NCBI RefSeq assembly: GCF_002904335.1
Contig: NZ_PPHF01000172.1
Coordinates: 1 to 64,000 of the forward strand
From: Amycolatopsis sp. CA-126428
GTDB taxonomy: Bacteria; Actinomycetota; Actinomycetes; Mycobacteriales; Pseudonocardiaceae
Direction of reading: 5' to 3'
Length of the DNA: 64,000 nucleotides
Part shown: positions 1 to 8,451 of the stretch, piece by piece
Layout of the letters: every line of letters begins with the position of its first letter
How positions within the stretch are numbered: position 1 is the stretch's first letter
Position numbers and translations under genes: made by a program
The notes under the pieces: model-generated
What the model saw: only the letters and a program-made list of their open reading frames with translations
Told to the model about the DNA's origin: nothing
Databases searched by the model: none

Positions 1-50
1 AGTCCTGAATCGATGCCCACCCGGCCGACTGAACCGGAAGGAGAGCTGTC

Positions 51-71
51 GTGCGTAACCGCGAGTCCTGA
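51..71 (+). CDS. Micro-ORF copy 1, MRNRES
   Basis: GTG-initiated six-codon ORF (GTG CGT AAC CGC GAG TCC TGA). It has a purine-rich ribosome site (GGAAGGAGAG) at ideal distance. No function is known to me; peptide identity with the later copies, despite a different start codon and a synonymous Arg codon, is the main reason to suspect translation. Confidence 0.35.
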   Translation: MRNRES

Positions 72-113
72 ACCGATGCCCATCCGCCCGACCGCACCGG
101 AAGGAGAGCCGCC

Positions 114-134
114 ATGCGCAACCGCGAGTCCTGA
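114..134 (+). CDS. Micro-ORF copy 2, MRNRES
   Basis: ATG-initiated copy with the same peptide as copy 1 and the same GGAAGGAGAG ribosome site 6 nt before the start. It lies exactly 63 bp after copy 1. Confidence 0.35.
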   Translation: MRNRES

Positions 135-182
135 CCCCCGCCGTGCACCTGTCCGTTCCCGCCCGAGAGAGGAATCGTCACC

Positions 183-203
183 ATGCGCAACCGTGAGTCG
201 TGA
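183..203 (+). CDS. Micro-ORF copy 3, MRNRES
   Basis: ATG-initiated last copy. Two synonymous third-base differences (CGT for Arg, TCG for Ser) leave the peptide unchanged. The upstream purine run (GAGAGAGGA) is shifted a few bases and the unit is 69 bp, 6 bp longer than the others. Confidence 0.33.
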   Translation: MRNRES

Positions 204-259
204 ATTCGCGCCGGAGGAGGATCCGGCCAACCCCCATCCGCGGGCCCGGGTGGGACCGC

Positions 260-1012
260 TCAGGCGGTCGCCCCGCCGTCGACCACCAGGTCGTGCCCCA
301 CGGTGAACGTGGCTTCGTCCGAAGCCAGCCACAACACCGCGGCGGCCACTTCGGCGGTGGCACCCACCCGGCCCAGCGGAATCGCGTTCTTCAGCCGCTC
401 GGCGCGGCCGGCGTCCGTCTCGCCGGGGCGCCGGGACATGTCCGTGTCGGTCGCGCCCGGGCTGACGGCGTTGATACGCACGCCGTCGGCGATGTGGTCG
501 CGCGCCGCCGTCCTGGTCAGCGCGCTGACCGCGGCCTTCGACGCCGCGTAAGCCGCCATGTTCGGCAGCCTGCCGTGCGCGCCGATGTTCGACGCCATGT
601 TGACGATCGCGCCGCCGCCGTGCGCCCGCATGTGCGCGACTTCGTGCTTCAGGCACAGCCACGTCCCGGTGACGTTCGTGCCCATCACCGCACCGAAGTC
701 GTCTTCGCCGAGGTCCGCGGCCGCCGCCGGCGACCCGAGGATGCCCGCGTTGTTGAACGCGACGTCCAGCCCGCCGTGCCGCGCGACGACCGTCTCCACC
801 ATCCGCGCCACGTCCGCGGAGTCGGTCACGTCGACGGTCACCGCGCTCGCGCCGCCGCCGATCTCCGCCACCGCGGACGCCAGCCGCCGCTCGTCGCGCC
901 CGGCCACGACCACCGTCGCGCCTTCGCCCGCGAACGCCCGCGCCGTCGCCCGTCCGATCCCCGAGCCGCCGCCCGTCACCAGGACGACCTTGCCCGCGAA
1001 ACGTGCCCCCAT
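260..1012 (-). CDS. SDR-family oxidoreductase
   Basis: Classical short-chain dehydrogenase/reductase of 250 residues, the normal length. The N-terminal NAD(P)-binding Rossmann motif GGGSGIG lies near residues 13-19, NNAG near 88, and the active site has a YxxxK (YAASK) near residue 153. An Arg after the first strand (AGRDERR) suggests NADPH preference, but this is an inference. The substrate is unknown. It lies 23 nt downstream of the TetR gene on the same strand, so the regulator and SDR are probably one operon. The start ATG at 1012 was chosen because it begins the conserved core; the reading frame stays open further upstream only by overlap with the TetR gene. Confidence 0.93.
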   Translation of the reverse strand: MGARFAGKVVLVTGGGSGIGRATARAFAGEGATVVVAGRDERRLASAVAEIGGGASAVTVDVTDSADVARMVETVVARHGGLDVAFNNAGILGSPAAAADLGEDDFGAVMGTNVTGTWLCLKHEVAHMRAHGGGAIVNMASNIGAHGRLPNMAAYAASKAAVSALTRTAARDHIADGVRINAVSPGATDTDMSRRPGETDAGRAERLKNAIPLGRVGATAEVAAAVLWLASDEATFTVGHDLVVDGGATA

Positions 1013-1035
1013 CGTGTGCCTTCTTTCTGGTCCGA

Positions 1036-1623
1036 TCATTCTTGAATGAGCAGGCGCATGGCCTGGGAGACGGCCGCTTCCACCCGGCTCGCGGCATCGG
1101 TGCCCTTGCCCAGGACGCGCAGCCCTTGAAGCACCGTGAGCAGGAAGCGCGCCAGCGTCGCCGGGTCGCTTCCGGCGGGGAGTTCGTCCTGGGCTTTCGC
1201 GCGCTCCAGTGCCATGGTGAGCGCGACCTCGAGGGTGTCCCAGCTGCGTTCCACCAGCCGCGCGACTTCGGGGTCGTGGGGGAGCAGTTCGATCGCCGCG
1301 TTGACGACGAAACAGCCCATTCTCGTTTCGTCGCCGAGGATTTCCGCTGTGTAGCCGTCGAAGAGTCGGCGCACCGCGGCCACCCCGGAACCCGGCTCCG
1401 ACAGCTGGGCCATGACCCGCGCGTCGGTGCGTTCCGCATAGCGCTTCAACGCCGTGACGTAGAGATCGTGCTTCGTACCGAAGGTGGCGTACAGGCTGGC
1501 CTTGGCGACGCCGAGGTGCGTGACGAGGTCGCTGACGGACGTCGCCTCGTACCCCTGGCGCCGGAAGAGCATGAGCGCGCCGTCGCAGGCTTCGCCGACG
1601 TCGAACTCCTTGACCCTGGACAT
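1036..1623 (-). CDS. TetR/AcrR-family transcriptional repressor
   Basis: Protein of about 195 residues with an N-terminal TetR helix-turn-helix (ATSVSDLVTHLGVAKASLYATFG, spanning roughly residues 28-50). The helical C-terminal ligand domain resembles TetR_C groups that regulate oxidoreductases. It is probably autoregulatory and controls the SDR gene that follows by 23 nt. Two in-frame Met codons lie close together (1629 and 1623); the second is preferred because the core begins just after it. The inducer is unknown. Confidence 0.9.
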   Translation of the reverse strand: MSRVKEFDVGEACDGALMLFRRQGYEATSVSDLVTHLGVAKASLYATFGTKHDLYVTALKRYAERTDARVMAQLSEPGSGVAAVRRLFDGYTAEILGDETRMGCFVVNAAIELLPHDPEVARLVERSWDTLEVALTMALERAKAQDELPAGSDPATLARFLLTVLQGLRVLGKGTDAASRVEAAVSQAMRLLIQE

Positions 1624-1629
1624 GATCAA

Positions 1630-1659
1630 ACCTTAACCGCATCTAGAACGCTCGGTCAA
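1630..1659 (-). promoter_or_regulatory. Promoter and likely TetR operator for the tetR-SDR pair
   Basis: On the minus strand TTGACC (-35) is followed 18 nt later by TAAGGT (-10), ending 7-10 nt before the TetR start. The spacer contains GACCGAGCGTTC, which resembles the ACCGxxCGGT core of many TetR operators but is an imperfect palindrome. If used, the transcript would have a very short leader. Confidence 0.5.
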
Positions 1660-1743
1660 ATATGTGGCTGGCGGTGTGTCGCGTCCGGTGACGCCGCGTG
1701 CGGTGGCACTATGGCTGCTTCGACCGGCCCGAGGGGGTGAGCG

Positions 1744-2106
1744 ATGCAGGATCGGCTGACGCTGCCGCCCACCGTCGTCGCCACCCACCTGCGCTCCTGC
1801 GCGGAGGAACTCGCCGCCGGCCTGCGCTGCGGTGGTCCGGGCGCCACGACGGCCGAGCTCACGGACGTCGTCGCCCAGCTGGTCGCCGGCCAGGAAGCCA
1901 TCTCCCACGCGCTCGCCGGCCTCGCCGCCCGGGTCGAAGGCGGTTCGGCCGCCCTCGCCGCGGCCCCGCCGCTGGACGTCGAGGTGGTCACCGAGGTGCT
2001 CCGCGCGGCCGCCATCGCCTCCCGGTGCTCGGCGGAGGCACTCGACGAGGTCACGCCGTCGTTCGAATGTGTGAGCGAATCCGTCGCGCCTGACACCCGT
2101 TTGTAG
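1744..2106 (+). CDS. Hypothetical helical protein
   Basis: 120 residues, Ala/Leu/Glu-rich, predicted almost entirely helical, with four Cys residues, one near each of positions 20 and 29 and two in the C-terminal third. There is no signal peptide, membrane segment or family motif that I recognise. An ATG start follows GAGGGGGTGAGCG, a plausible ribosome site. It stands between the divergent TetR unit and the Ku gene and may be a single-gene unit. It resembles small actinobacterial proteins of unknown function. Confidence 0.6.
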   Translation: MQDRLTLPPTVVATHLRSCAEELAAGLRCGGPGATTAELTDVVAQLVAGQEAISHALAGLAARVEGGSAALAAAPPLDVEVVTEVLRAAAIASRCSAEALDEVTPSFECVSESVAPDTRL

Positions 2107-2158
2107 CTGTCGATCCGCCGGGGCCGCTGTCTAGCCTGGAGCTGCGGAGGTGGCGCGG

Positions 2159-3040
2159 ATGCGAGCAGTGTGGACAGGCACGATCGGGTTCGGCAGTTAC
2201 GCCATCCCGGTGAAGGCGTACAGCGCCACCGAGGAGCGGGAAATCCCGCTGCACCAGGTCCACGAGACCGACGGCGGCCGCGTCCGCGTCAAGCGCGTGT
2301 GCGAGGTCGACGGCGCCGAAGTGCCACCCGAAGAGATGATCCGCGGCTACCCCGTCCCCGGCGGCGACGTCGTCCTGCTCTCCGACCACGAGCTCGCGTC
2401 CCTCCCGATGCCGGGCCGCACGATCGCCATCCGCGGGTTCGCGCCGGTGCCCGACGTCGATCCGCTGTGGTTCGCGAAGAGCTACTACCTCGAACCCGAA
2501 CCGGCGGGCACGAAGCCGTACGTGCTGTTCAGCGAGGCGCTCCAGCAGTCGGGCCGGCTCGCGCTGGTCACCGTCGCGCTGCGCCGCCGCGAGACGCTCG
2601 GTGCGCTGCGCGTGCGCGATCAGGTGATCGTGCTGGAGACGATGCGGTGGCCGGACGAGGTGCGCACCCCCGACTTCCCGTTCCAGCACGCCGACGTCGA
2701 CATCCGCCCCGGTGAGCTGCGGCGCGCGGTGAACCTCGTCGAGGAGCTGACCGGCGAGTTCGACCCCGGCCGCTACCCCGACCGTTACCGCGAGGCCTTC
2801 CAAGCGTTGGTCCAGGCGAAGATCGACGGCGCCGAGGTGGTTCAGCCGACGGCCGCCGAACAGGCCGAGGGTGTCACCCGCCTGCTGGCGGCGTTGCAGG
2901 AGAGCGCCGCCGAAGCGGAGGACGAGCGCAACGCGGCCGTCACGAAGGCCAAGGCGGCGGCCTCGAGGGCTGCGAAGGCGCGTTCGACGGCTAAGCGAGC
3001 CGCGACACGCAGCCGTGGACGTACGAAGGCGTCCGGCTGA
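2159..3040 (+). CDS. ku: Non-homologous end-joining protein Ku
   Basis: Bacterial Ku, the homodimeric ring that loads on double-strand DNA ends and recruits LigD. The N-terminus (MRAVWTGTIGFG) matches the family start, and the beta-barrel core runs to about residue 250. It is followed by a Lys/Arg/Ala-rich tail (about 255-293) of the kind that contributes to DNA binding in actinobacterial Ku. The ATG at 2159 is chosen because GGAGG lies 9 nt upstream; a GTG at 2150 would overlap that site. No ligD or second Ku gene is visible nearby, so the repair partner must be elsewhere. Confidence 0.93.
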   Translation: MRAVWTGTIGFGSYAIPVKAYSATEEREIPLHQVHETDGGRVRVKRVCEVDGAEVPPEEMIRGYPVPGGDVVLLSDHELASLPMPGRTIAIRGFAPVPDVDPLWFAKSYYLEPEPAGTKPYVLFSEALQQSGRLALVTVALRRRETLGALRVRDQVIVLETMRWPDEVRTPDFPFQHADVDIRPGELRRAVNLVEELTGEFDPGRYPDRYREAFQALVQAKIDGAEVVQPTAAEQAEGVTRLLAALQESAAEAEDERNAAVTKAKAAASRAAKARSTAKRAATRSRGRTKASG

Positions 3041-3280
3041 GTATTACTACCCACGGGTAATTGAGGGTTCTCACACTGAACCCGCCGCCTCCGGCGCGGC
3101 AGACTTCCTTCTGCCAGCGGATACCGGATCGCTGGTGAGGGGGGAAGTCCGGACGGCCCCTGGGGAGGTGAGCCGTCCAGGCGCCAGGGTTCCGGGGCGG
3201 GCCGGAGGAGGAGCAGCCCGTTCCGGAACCCGTCCCGCACCGCGGGGAGGCGGCGCGGGACACCAAGGGGGTGTCCGAAG

Positions 3281-3316
3281 GCTGCCGTGGAGGGATCGAG
3301 GGGTCTCCACGGCAGC
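3281..3316. terminator. Bidirectional terminator hairpin between ku and marR
   Basis: A perfect 12-bp stem (GCTGCCGTGGAG paired with CTCCACGGCAGC) with a 12-nt loop, directly abutting the marR stop at 3319. It can end transcription of the ABC-marR operon from the right and read-through from ku on the left. The 240 bp between the ku stop and the hairpin hold no convincing gene. Confidence 0.75.
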
Positions 3317-3318
3317 TT

Positions 3319-3798
3319 TCAGGCGTCCGCGACCCTGATGAGCAGGTCGGCGGCCAGCCGGAGCAGCTGACGCTCGGTCGGCGACAACGTCGATTCGAGC
3401 GCGCCGGCCAGCCAGCGCTCGCGTTGGGCGCTGTACCGGCGGAGGACAGCCAGGCCTTCGTCGGTGATGCTGACCCGCGAACGGCGTCCGTCGTCGGGAT
3501 CCGGGTTCCGCTCGATGTGGCCGCGGAGGTCGAGCGACGCCAAGATGCGGGTGAGCGACTGCGGCTGCAGCCGTTCCGCTTCGGCCAGCTCGGTCGGCGT
3601 CTGCGTGCCCGCCCGGTAGAGCCGGCTCAGCACCGCGAGTACCGCCGGCCCGGGGATGTGCCGGTCCGCTTCCGCGCGCATCCGCCAGTTCAGCCGCCCG
3701 ACGCCTTCGCGCACCCGCCGGGACAGCTCGGCGAGTTCGGCGTCCGCGGTGACCCGCGCGGCGGTCTCGTCAAGGGTCCGGGCCGGTTCGCTCTGCAT
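3319..3798 (-). CDS. MarR-family transcriptional regulator
   Basis: 159 residues with the MarR winged helix: the helix-turn-helix around residues 60-85 (TPTELAEAERLQPQSLTRILASL) is followed by the wing (NPDPDDGRRSRVSITDEG). It starts 9 nt after the ABC exporter gene ends, on the same strand, so it is the second gene of that operon. It most likely represses the operon through the palindrome at 5661-5680 and is released by an exporter substrate, a common MarR arrangement. The ligand is unknown. Confidence 0.9.
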   Translation of the reverse strand: MQSEPARTLDETAARVTADAELAELSRRVREGVGRLNWRMRAEADRHIPGPAVLAVLSRLYRAGTQTPTELAEAERLQPQSLTRILASLDLRGHIERNPDPDDGRRSRVSITDEGLAVLRRYSAQRERWLAGALESTLSPTERQLLRLAADLLIRVADA

Positions 3799-3807
3799 GG
3801 CCCCACA

Positions 3808-5586
3808 TTAGGTGCTCCCGTGGACAAGCCGGGCATAGCGCCCGTCGCGCGCCAGCAATTCCTCGTGCGTCCCCCTTTCGGCGATCCGGCCCTCGTGGAG
3901 CACCACGATCTGGTCCGCGTGCTCCACAGTGGACAGCCGGTGCGCGATCATCAGCGTCGTGCGGCCCGCGGCGAGCCGGTCGAGCTCGGCCTGCACCGAG
4001 CGTTCGGTGCGATTGTCGAGCGCGCTGGTCGCCTCGTCGAGGATGAGCACGGGCGGGCTGCGCAGCATGATCCGGGCGATGGCCATCCGCTGCTTTTCCC
4101 CGCCGGAGAACCGGTAGCCCCGCTGGCCGACGACCGTGTCGTACCCCTCCGGCAGCCCGGCGAGGGTGTCGTGGATGTGCGCGGCCTTCGCCGCTTGCTC
4201 GATCTCGTCGTCCGTCGCGTCCGGCTTGGCGAAGCGCAGGTTCTCCCGCACGGTGTCGTGGAAGAGGTAGGTCTCCTGGGACACCAGCCCCACGCCGGCC
4301 GCGAGCGAAGCCAGCGTGACGTCCCGGATGTCGGTGCCGTCGATCGTCACCGAACCACTGCTCACCTCGTACAGCCGGGCGACCAGGTAGGCGAGCGTCG
4401 TCTTGCCCGAGCCGGTCGAGCCGACCAGGGCCGTCGTGGTCCCGGCCGGCACGTCGAGGTCGATCTCGTGCAGCGTCGGCGGGCCGTCTTCGCCGTAGCG
4501 GAACGACACGCCGCGCATCGAGACGTCACCGCGGCGCACCTGAAGCTCCCGCGCACCCGGCTTGTCCGCGATCTCCACCGGCAGGTCCAGCACCTCGAAG
4601 ATGCGGCCGAACAGCGCCTTCGACGTCGCCACGTTCTGCCCGATCGTCTGCATCGCGCTCGCCGGCGCCACCAGCCGGTTGAGCATGCTGGTGAAGGCCA
4701 CGACGGTGCCGAGCGAGATCGGCGACGCACCGCCCGCCAGCGCCAGCCCGGCGATCCAGTAGACCAGCGCCGGGATGACGGTGAGGCTCATCGCCCGCGA
4801 CGCCGTCTGCCAGCGACCGGCCAGCGCGGCGGCCCGTTCCAGCGACGCGATCTCCCGCGACTCCGCCCCGAAGCGCTCGCGCATCGCCCGCTCGTTGCCC
4901 ATCGTCTTGGCGAGCAGCACCCCGGTGACCGACAGGGACTCCTCGACCATCGTCGTCAGCCGGGCCATCCGGCGGGTCCGGCCGCGGGCCAGGTTCCGCC
5001 GCTTCTTGCCCAGCCGCAGCGTGAACAGCAGGAACAGCGGCACGACCACCAGGGAGAGCGCCGCGAGCTGCCAGTCGAGCGCGATCAGGGCCACCGTGAT
5101 GGCGATCGTCGTGGTCGCGTTCTGCACCATCGACCCGGCGGTCGTGGTGATCACGTTGTCGACCCCGCCGATGTCGTTGAACACCCGCGAGAGCACTTCG
5201 CCGCTCTTCGTCCGCGTGAAGAAGCCGAGCGACATCCGCTGCAGGTGGCCGTAGACCGAGACGCGCAGCTCGTTCATGACCCGTTGCCCGATGGTGTTGG
5301 ACAGCCCCGTGGTCGCGACGCCGAGGGAGCCGCTGCCGACCGCGCAGACGATCATCCCGGCCGCCAGCAGGCTGATCAGCAGGGTGTCGCGGTGGGGCAG
5401 GGCGTCGTCGAGGATCTCGCGCAGCAGGAACGGCGAGACGACGCCGAGGCCGGCCTGCACGACGATCAGCGCGAACAACGCGCCGAGCGGCCCGCGGTGC
5501 GGGCGGAAGAGCCCGGCGATCCGCCGCAGCGGTACGGGTTCGTCGGCGTCGGAGGCCGGTTCGGTCAGGGCGGCTACTGCGGTCAT
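3808..5586 (-). CDS. ABC transporter, fused permease-ATPase (exporter)
   Basis: 592-residue half-transporter. An N-terminal type I exporter membrane domain with six predicted helices spans about 30-320. The C-terminal ATPase has Walker A GSTGSGKT, Q-loop SQETYLF, signature SGGEKQ, Walker B LILDEA, D-loop SALD and switch His (IAHRLS). Such proteins act as homodimers or heterodimers in the inner membrane and export lipids, peptides or drugs; the substrate cannot be read from sequence. A MarR gene follows by 9 nt and a strong palindrome lies 75 bp upstream, pointing to substrate-induced efflux. Confidence 0.93.
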   Translation of the reverse strand: MTAVAALTEPASDADEPVPLRRIAGLFRPHRGPLGALFALIVVQAGLGVVSPFLLREILDDALPHRDTLLISLLAAGMIVCAVGSGSLGVATTGLSNTIGQRVMNELRVSVYGHLQRMSLGFFTRTKSGEVLSRVFNDIGGVDNVITTTAGSMVQNATTTIAITVALIALDWQLAALSLVVVPLFLLFTLRLGKKRRNLARGRTRRMARLTTMVEESLSVTGVLLAKTMGNERAMRERFGAESREIASLERAAALAGRWQTASRAMSLTVIPALVYWIAGLALAGGASPISLGTVVAFTSMLNRLVAPASAMQTIGQNVATSKALFGRIFEVLDLPVEIADKPGARELQVRRGDVSMRGVSFRYGEDGPPTLHEIDLDVPAGTTTALVGSTGSGKTTLAYLVARLYEVSSGSVTIDGTDIRDVTLASLAAGVGLVSQETYLFHDTVRENLRFAKPDATDDEIEQAAKAAHIHDTLAGLPEGYDTVVGQRGYRFSGGEKQRMAIARIMLRSPPVLILDEATSALDNRTERSVQAELDRLAAGRTTLMIAHRLSTVEHADQIVVLHEGRIAERGTHEELLARDGRYARLVHGST

Positions 5587-5660
5587 GCACCTATGTTTAC
5601 CAAAATCCGCCGCGAACGCCACCGATTTCCGCGATGTCACGCGAAAGTGGGACGGACTGC

Positions 5661-5680
5661 TGATAAACGTATGTTTATCA
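5661..5680. promoter_or_regulatory. Palindromic operator upstream of the ABC-marR operon
   Basis: TGATAAAC and GTTTATCA form 8-bp perfect arms around a 4-bp centre. An extra half-site-like GTTTACC lies at about 5594, just before the exporter start. The AT-rich palindrome stands out in high-GC DNA and has the size of a MarR operator. The neighbouring MarR at 3319-3798 is the likely ligand (inference). Confidence 0.65.
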
Positions 5681-5781
5681 ATGCCTGCGTACCCGCGAGG
5701 GAGAGAGCCGGAGCGACTACCCTCGACAAGGCCGGCTGAGCCCGGCGCGCCACCATCGACCCAGCTGGAGCGTGCACACCC

Positions 5782-7320
5782 GTGTTCGACACCCTGTCCG
5801 ATCGGCTCACCGCCGCCCTGCAGACGCTCACGCGCAAGGGCAAGCTGTCCGACGCCGACATCGACGCCACCGCGCGCGAGATCCGCATCGCGCTGCTGGA
5901 GGCCGACGTCGCCCTCGGCGTGGTCAAGACCTTCATCGCGAAGATCAAAGAGCGGGCGAAGGGCGCCGAGGTCTCCCAGGCGCTCAACCCCGCGCAGCAG
6001 GTCGTCAAGATCGTCAACGAGGAGCTCGTCGGGATCCTCGGCGGCGAGACGCGCCGGCTCAACCTGGCCAAGACCCCGCCGACCGTGATCATGCTCGCCG
6101 GTCTGCAAGGTGCCGGTAAGACGACGCTGGCCGGCAAGCTCGCGCTGTGGCTGAAGAAGCAGGGCCACGCGCCGATGCTGGTCGCCTGCGACCTCCAGCG
6201 CCCGAACGCCGTCACGCAGCTGCAGGTCGTCGGCGAGCGCGCCGGCGTCGTCACCTTCGCGCCCGAGCCCGGCAACGGCGTCGGCGACCCGGTCGACGTC
6301 GCCCGCCGCGCCATCGCCGAGGCCAAGCACGCGCAGCACGACGTCGTCGTGGTCGACACCGCGGGCCGCCTGGGTGTCGACGAAGAGCTGATGAAGCAGG
6401 CCGCGGACATCCGCGACGCGGTCGAGCCGGACGAGGTCCTGTTCGTCGTCGACGCGATGATCGGCCAGGACGCCGTGACCACGGCCCAGGCGTTCCAGGA
6501 CGGCGTCGGCTTCAGCGGTGTCGTGCTCACCAAGCTCGACGGCGACGCCCGCGGTGGTGCCGCGCTGAGCGTCCGCGAGGTCACCGGCCAGCCGATCCTC
6601 TTCGCTTCCAACGGCGAAAAGCTCGAGGACTTCGACACCTTCCACCCGGACCGGATGGCGTCGCGGATCCTCGGCATGGGTGACGTGCTCACCCTGATCG
6701 AGCAGGCCGAGCAGGCCTTCGACCAGAAGCAGGCCGAGAAGGCCGCCGAGAAGCTCTCCAGCGGCCAGCTCACCCTGGAGGACTTCCTCGAGCAGATGCT
6801 CGCGGTCCGCAAGATGGGCCCGATCGGCAACCTGCTCGGCATGCTCCCGGGCGCCGGCCAGATGAAGGACCAGCTGGCCCAGGTCGACGACAAGCACCTC
6901 GACAAGCTGCAGGCGATCATCCGCGGCATGACCCCGGCCGAGCGCGAAGACCCGAAGATGATCAACGGGTCGCGCCGGCTGCGCATCGCCAACGGCTCCG
7001 GCGTCACCGTCCGCGAGGTCAACGACCTGGTCAACCGGTTCTTCGAGGCCCGCAAGATGATGGCCCAGATGGCCGGCCGGTTCGGCTTCGGCGGCGGGGG
7101 CGGCGGCTCCAAGTCCCGCAAGGGCAAGAAGGGCAAGAAGGGCCGCGGCCCGACCCAGCCCAAGGTCCGCGGCGGCTTCCCCGGCGGCATGCCGATGCTG
7201 CCCCCGGGCGGGCAGATGCCGGGCGGCATGCCCGACCTCTCGCAGCTGGGCGGCATGAACGACGTCCCGGGCTTCGACCCGACGAAGTTCAAGCTGCCGA
7301 AGAACCCCAAGGACAATTGA
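5782..7320 (+). CDS. ffh: Signal recognition particle protein Ffh
   Basis: 512-residue SRP54-type GTPase that binds signal peptides on nascent chains and delivers ribosomes to FtsY at the membrane. It has an N-terminal four-helix domain, a G domain with P-loop GLQGAGKTT near residue 110, DTAGR and TKLDGDARGG, and a methionine-rich M domain from about 320 that binds 4.5S RNA and signal sequences. The C-terminus carries a Gly/Lys-rich linker and a Met/Pro/Gly-rich tail (about 440-512), as in other actinobacteria. The GTG start is supported by the family N-terminus. No SRP RNA gene was seen here. Confidence 0.97.
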   Translation: MFDTLSDRLTAALQTLTRKGKLSDADIDATAREIRIALLEADVALGVVKTFIAKIKERAKGAEVSQALNPAQQVVKIVNEELVGILGGETRRLNLAKTPPTVIMLAGLQGAGKTTLAGKLALWLKKQGHAPMLVACDLQRPNAVTQLQVVGERAGVVTFAPEPGNGVGDPVDVARRAIAEAKHAQHDVVVVDTAGRLGVDEELMKQAADIRDAVEPDEVLFVVDAMIGQDAVTTAQAFQDGVGFSGVVLTKLDGDARGGAALSVREVTGQPILFASNGEKLEDFDTFHPDRMASRILGMGDVLTLIEQAEQAFDQKQAEKAAEKLSSGQLTLEDFLEQMLAVRKMGPIGNLLGMLPGAGQMKDQLAQVDDKHLDKLQAIIRGMTPAEREDPKMINGSRRLRIANGSGVTVREVNDLVNRFFEARKMMAQMAGRFGFGGGGGGSKSRKGKKGKKGRGPTQPKVRGGFPGGMPMLPPGGQMPGGMPDLSQLGGMNDVPGFDPTKFKLPKNPKDN

Positions 7321-8405
7321 GCCGCGCTTTGGAGAAGACACTGCACGCCGCGGGGGTGCTCCTGCCCGGCGGCGAGCCGGGGGAGCTGTGGATCACCGGC
7401 GGCCGGATCTCGTTCGAGCCGGTGAAGGACGCCGAGAGCCTCGGCCGGGACGTCTTCCTGGTGCCCGGCCTGGTCGACGCGCACTGCCACCCCGGCATCG
7501 GTGTCGGCGGTCCCGTGTCGCTGGAGGAGGCGACCGAGCAGGCGATCACCGACCGGAACGCCGGGACCCTGCTCATCCGCGACTGCGGCCTCCCGATCGA
7601 CGTCCGGCCGCTGCAGCGGCGGGCGGACCTGCCGACGATCATCCGCGCCGGGCGGCACCTCGCTCTCACCAAGCGGTACATCCCCGGCCTCGGCATCGAG
7701 CTGGACGACCCTTCGCAGCTGCCGGGGGCCGTGGCCGAGCAGGCCCGGGACGGCGACGGCTGGGTCAAGCTCGTCGGCGACTGGATCGACCGCGGCGTGG
7801 GTGACCTCGCGCCGCTGTGGCCGGACGACGTCCTGGCCGAAGCCGTCGAGGTGGCGCACGACCACGGCGCCCGGGTCACCGCGCACGTGTTCGGCGAAGC
7901 GGCGTTGCCGGGGCTGATCGCGGCCGGCATCGACTGCCTCGAACACGGCACCGGCCTGAGTGCCGATCAGCTGGCCGAGCTGGCGCGCCACGACGTCGCG
8001 CTGGTCCCGACCCTGATCAACATCGAGAACTTCCCGGGCATCGCCGACAAGGCGGGCAAGTACCCGGCCTACGCGGCGCACATGCGGGCGTTGCACGCCG
8101 GCGTCGGCGAGATGGTCGCTTCGGCCATCGAAGCCGGGGTACGTGTCTTCGCGGGCAGCGACGCCGGCGGCATGGTCGAGCACGGCAGGCTCGTCGACGA
8201 GATCGAGGCGCTCCACTGCGCGGGCATGACCCGCGAGCAGGCCCTCGCGAGCGCGTCCTGGGCCGCCCGCGACTGGCTCGGCCACCCCGGCCTCGTCGAC
8301 GGCGCGCCCGCCGACCTGCTCGTCTACCCGGGCGATCCACGCGAGGACCTGGGCGTCCTGCGGCATCCTTCGCACATCGTGCTCGGCGGAGTCGTGTACG
8401 CCTAG
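7317..8405 (+). CDS. Amidohydrolase-family metal-dependent hydrolase
   Basis: 362 residues of the amidohydrolase superfamily. Metal-binding features are visible: HxH in VDAHCHPG (about 55-58), a candidate bridging Lys in WVKLVGDW, HVFGE, EHGTG, and a terminal GSDAGG Asp. It is related to imidazolonepropionase and prolidase-like hydrolases, but the substrate is not assignable. A TTG start overlaps the ffh stop by four bases, so it is translationally coupled to ffh. This neighbour is common in actinobacteria but has no obvious link to SRP function. Confidence 0.85.
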   Translation: MSRALEKTLHAAGVLLPGGEPGELWITGGRISFEPVKDAESLGRDVFLVPGLVDAHCHPGIGVGGPVSLEEATEQAITDRNAGTLLIRDCGLPIDVRPLQRRADLPTIIRAGRHLALTKRYIPGLGIELDDPSQLPGAVAEQARDGDGWVKLVGDWIDRGVGDLAPLWPDDVLAEAVEVAHDHGARVTAHVFGEAALPGLIAAGIDCLEHGTGLSADQLAELARHDVALVPTLINIENFPGIADKAGKYPAYAAHMRALHAGVGEMVASAIEAGVRVFAGSDAGGMVEHGRLVDEIEALHCAGMTREQALASASWAARDWLGHPGLVDGAPADLLVYPGDPREDLGVLRHPSHIVLGGVVYA

Positions 8406-8451
8406 ACCCCCGCTGATTTCCTTGCGGGAGCGGCACTTTAGCGTGGGGCGC

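Larger units (their letters stand above)
1..203 (+). repeat. Tandem array of hexapeptide micro-ORFs (MRNRES)
   Basis: Three complete and one truncated copy of a unit that ends in a tiny ORF reading Met-Arg-Asn-Arg-Glu-Ser-stop. The stop codons end at 8, 71, 134 and 203, so the periods are 63, 63 and 69 bp. The first two complete copies have a GGAAGGAG-type ribosome site 6-8 nt before the start; the third has GAGAGAGGA further back. Spacers share ACCGCGAGTCCTGAACCGATG-like sequence. Because the period is a multiple of three, another frame (from 13) also reads as a repetitive 21-residue peptide, so a decayed repeat protein is the alternative. The array begins outside the window and ends just before the converging SDR gene. 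Confidence 0.6.

Noticed and set aside
13-306. 97-residue ORF with 21-residue repeats
   Set aside because: It covers the micro-ORF array in another frame, lacks its own ribosome site and runs past the array into unrelated sequence. It remains the alternative reading.
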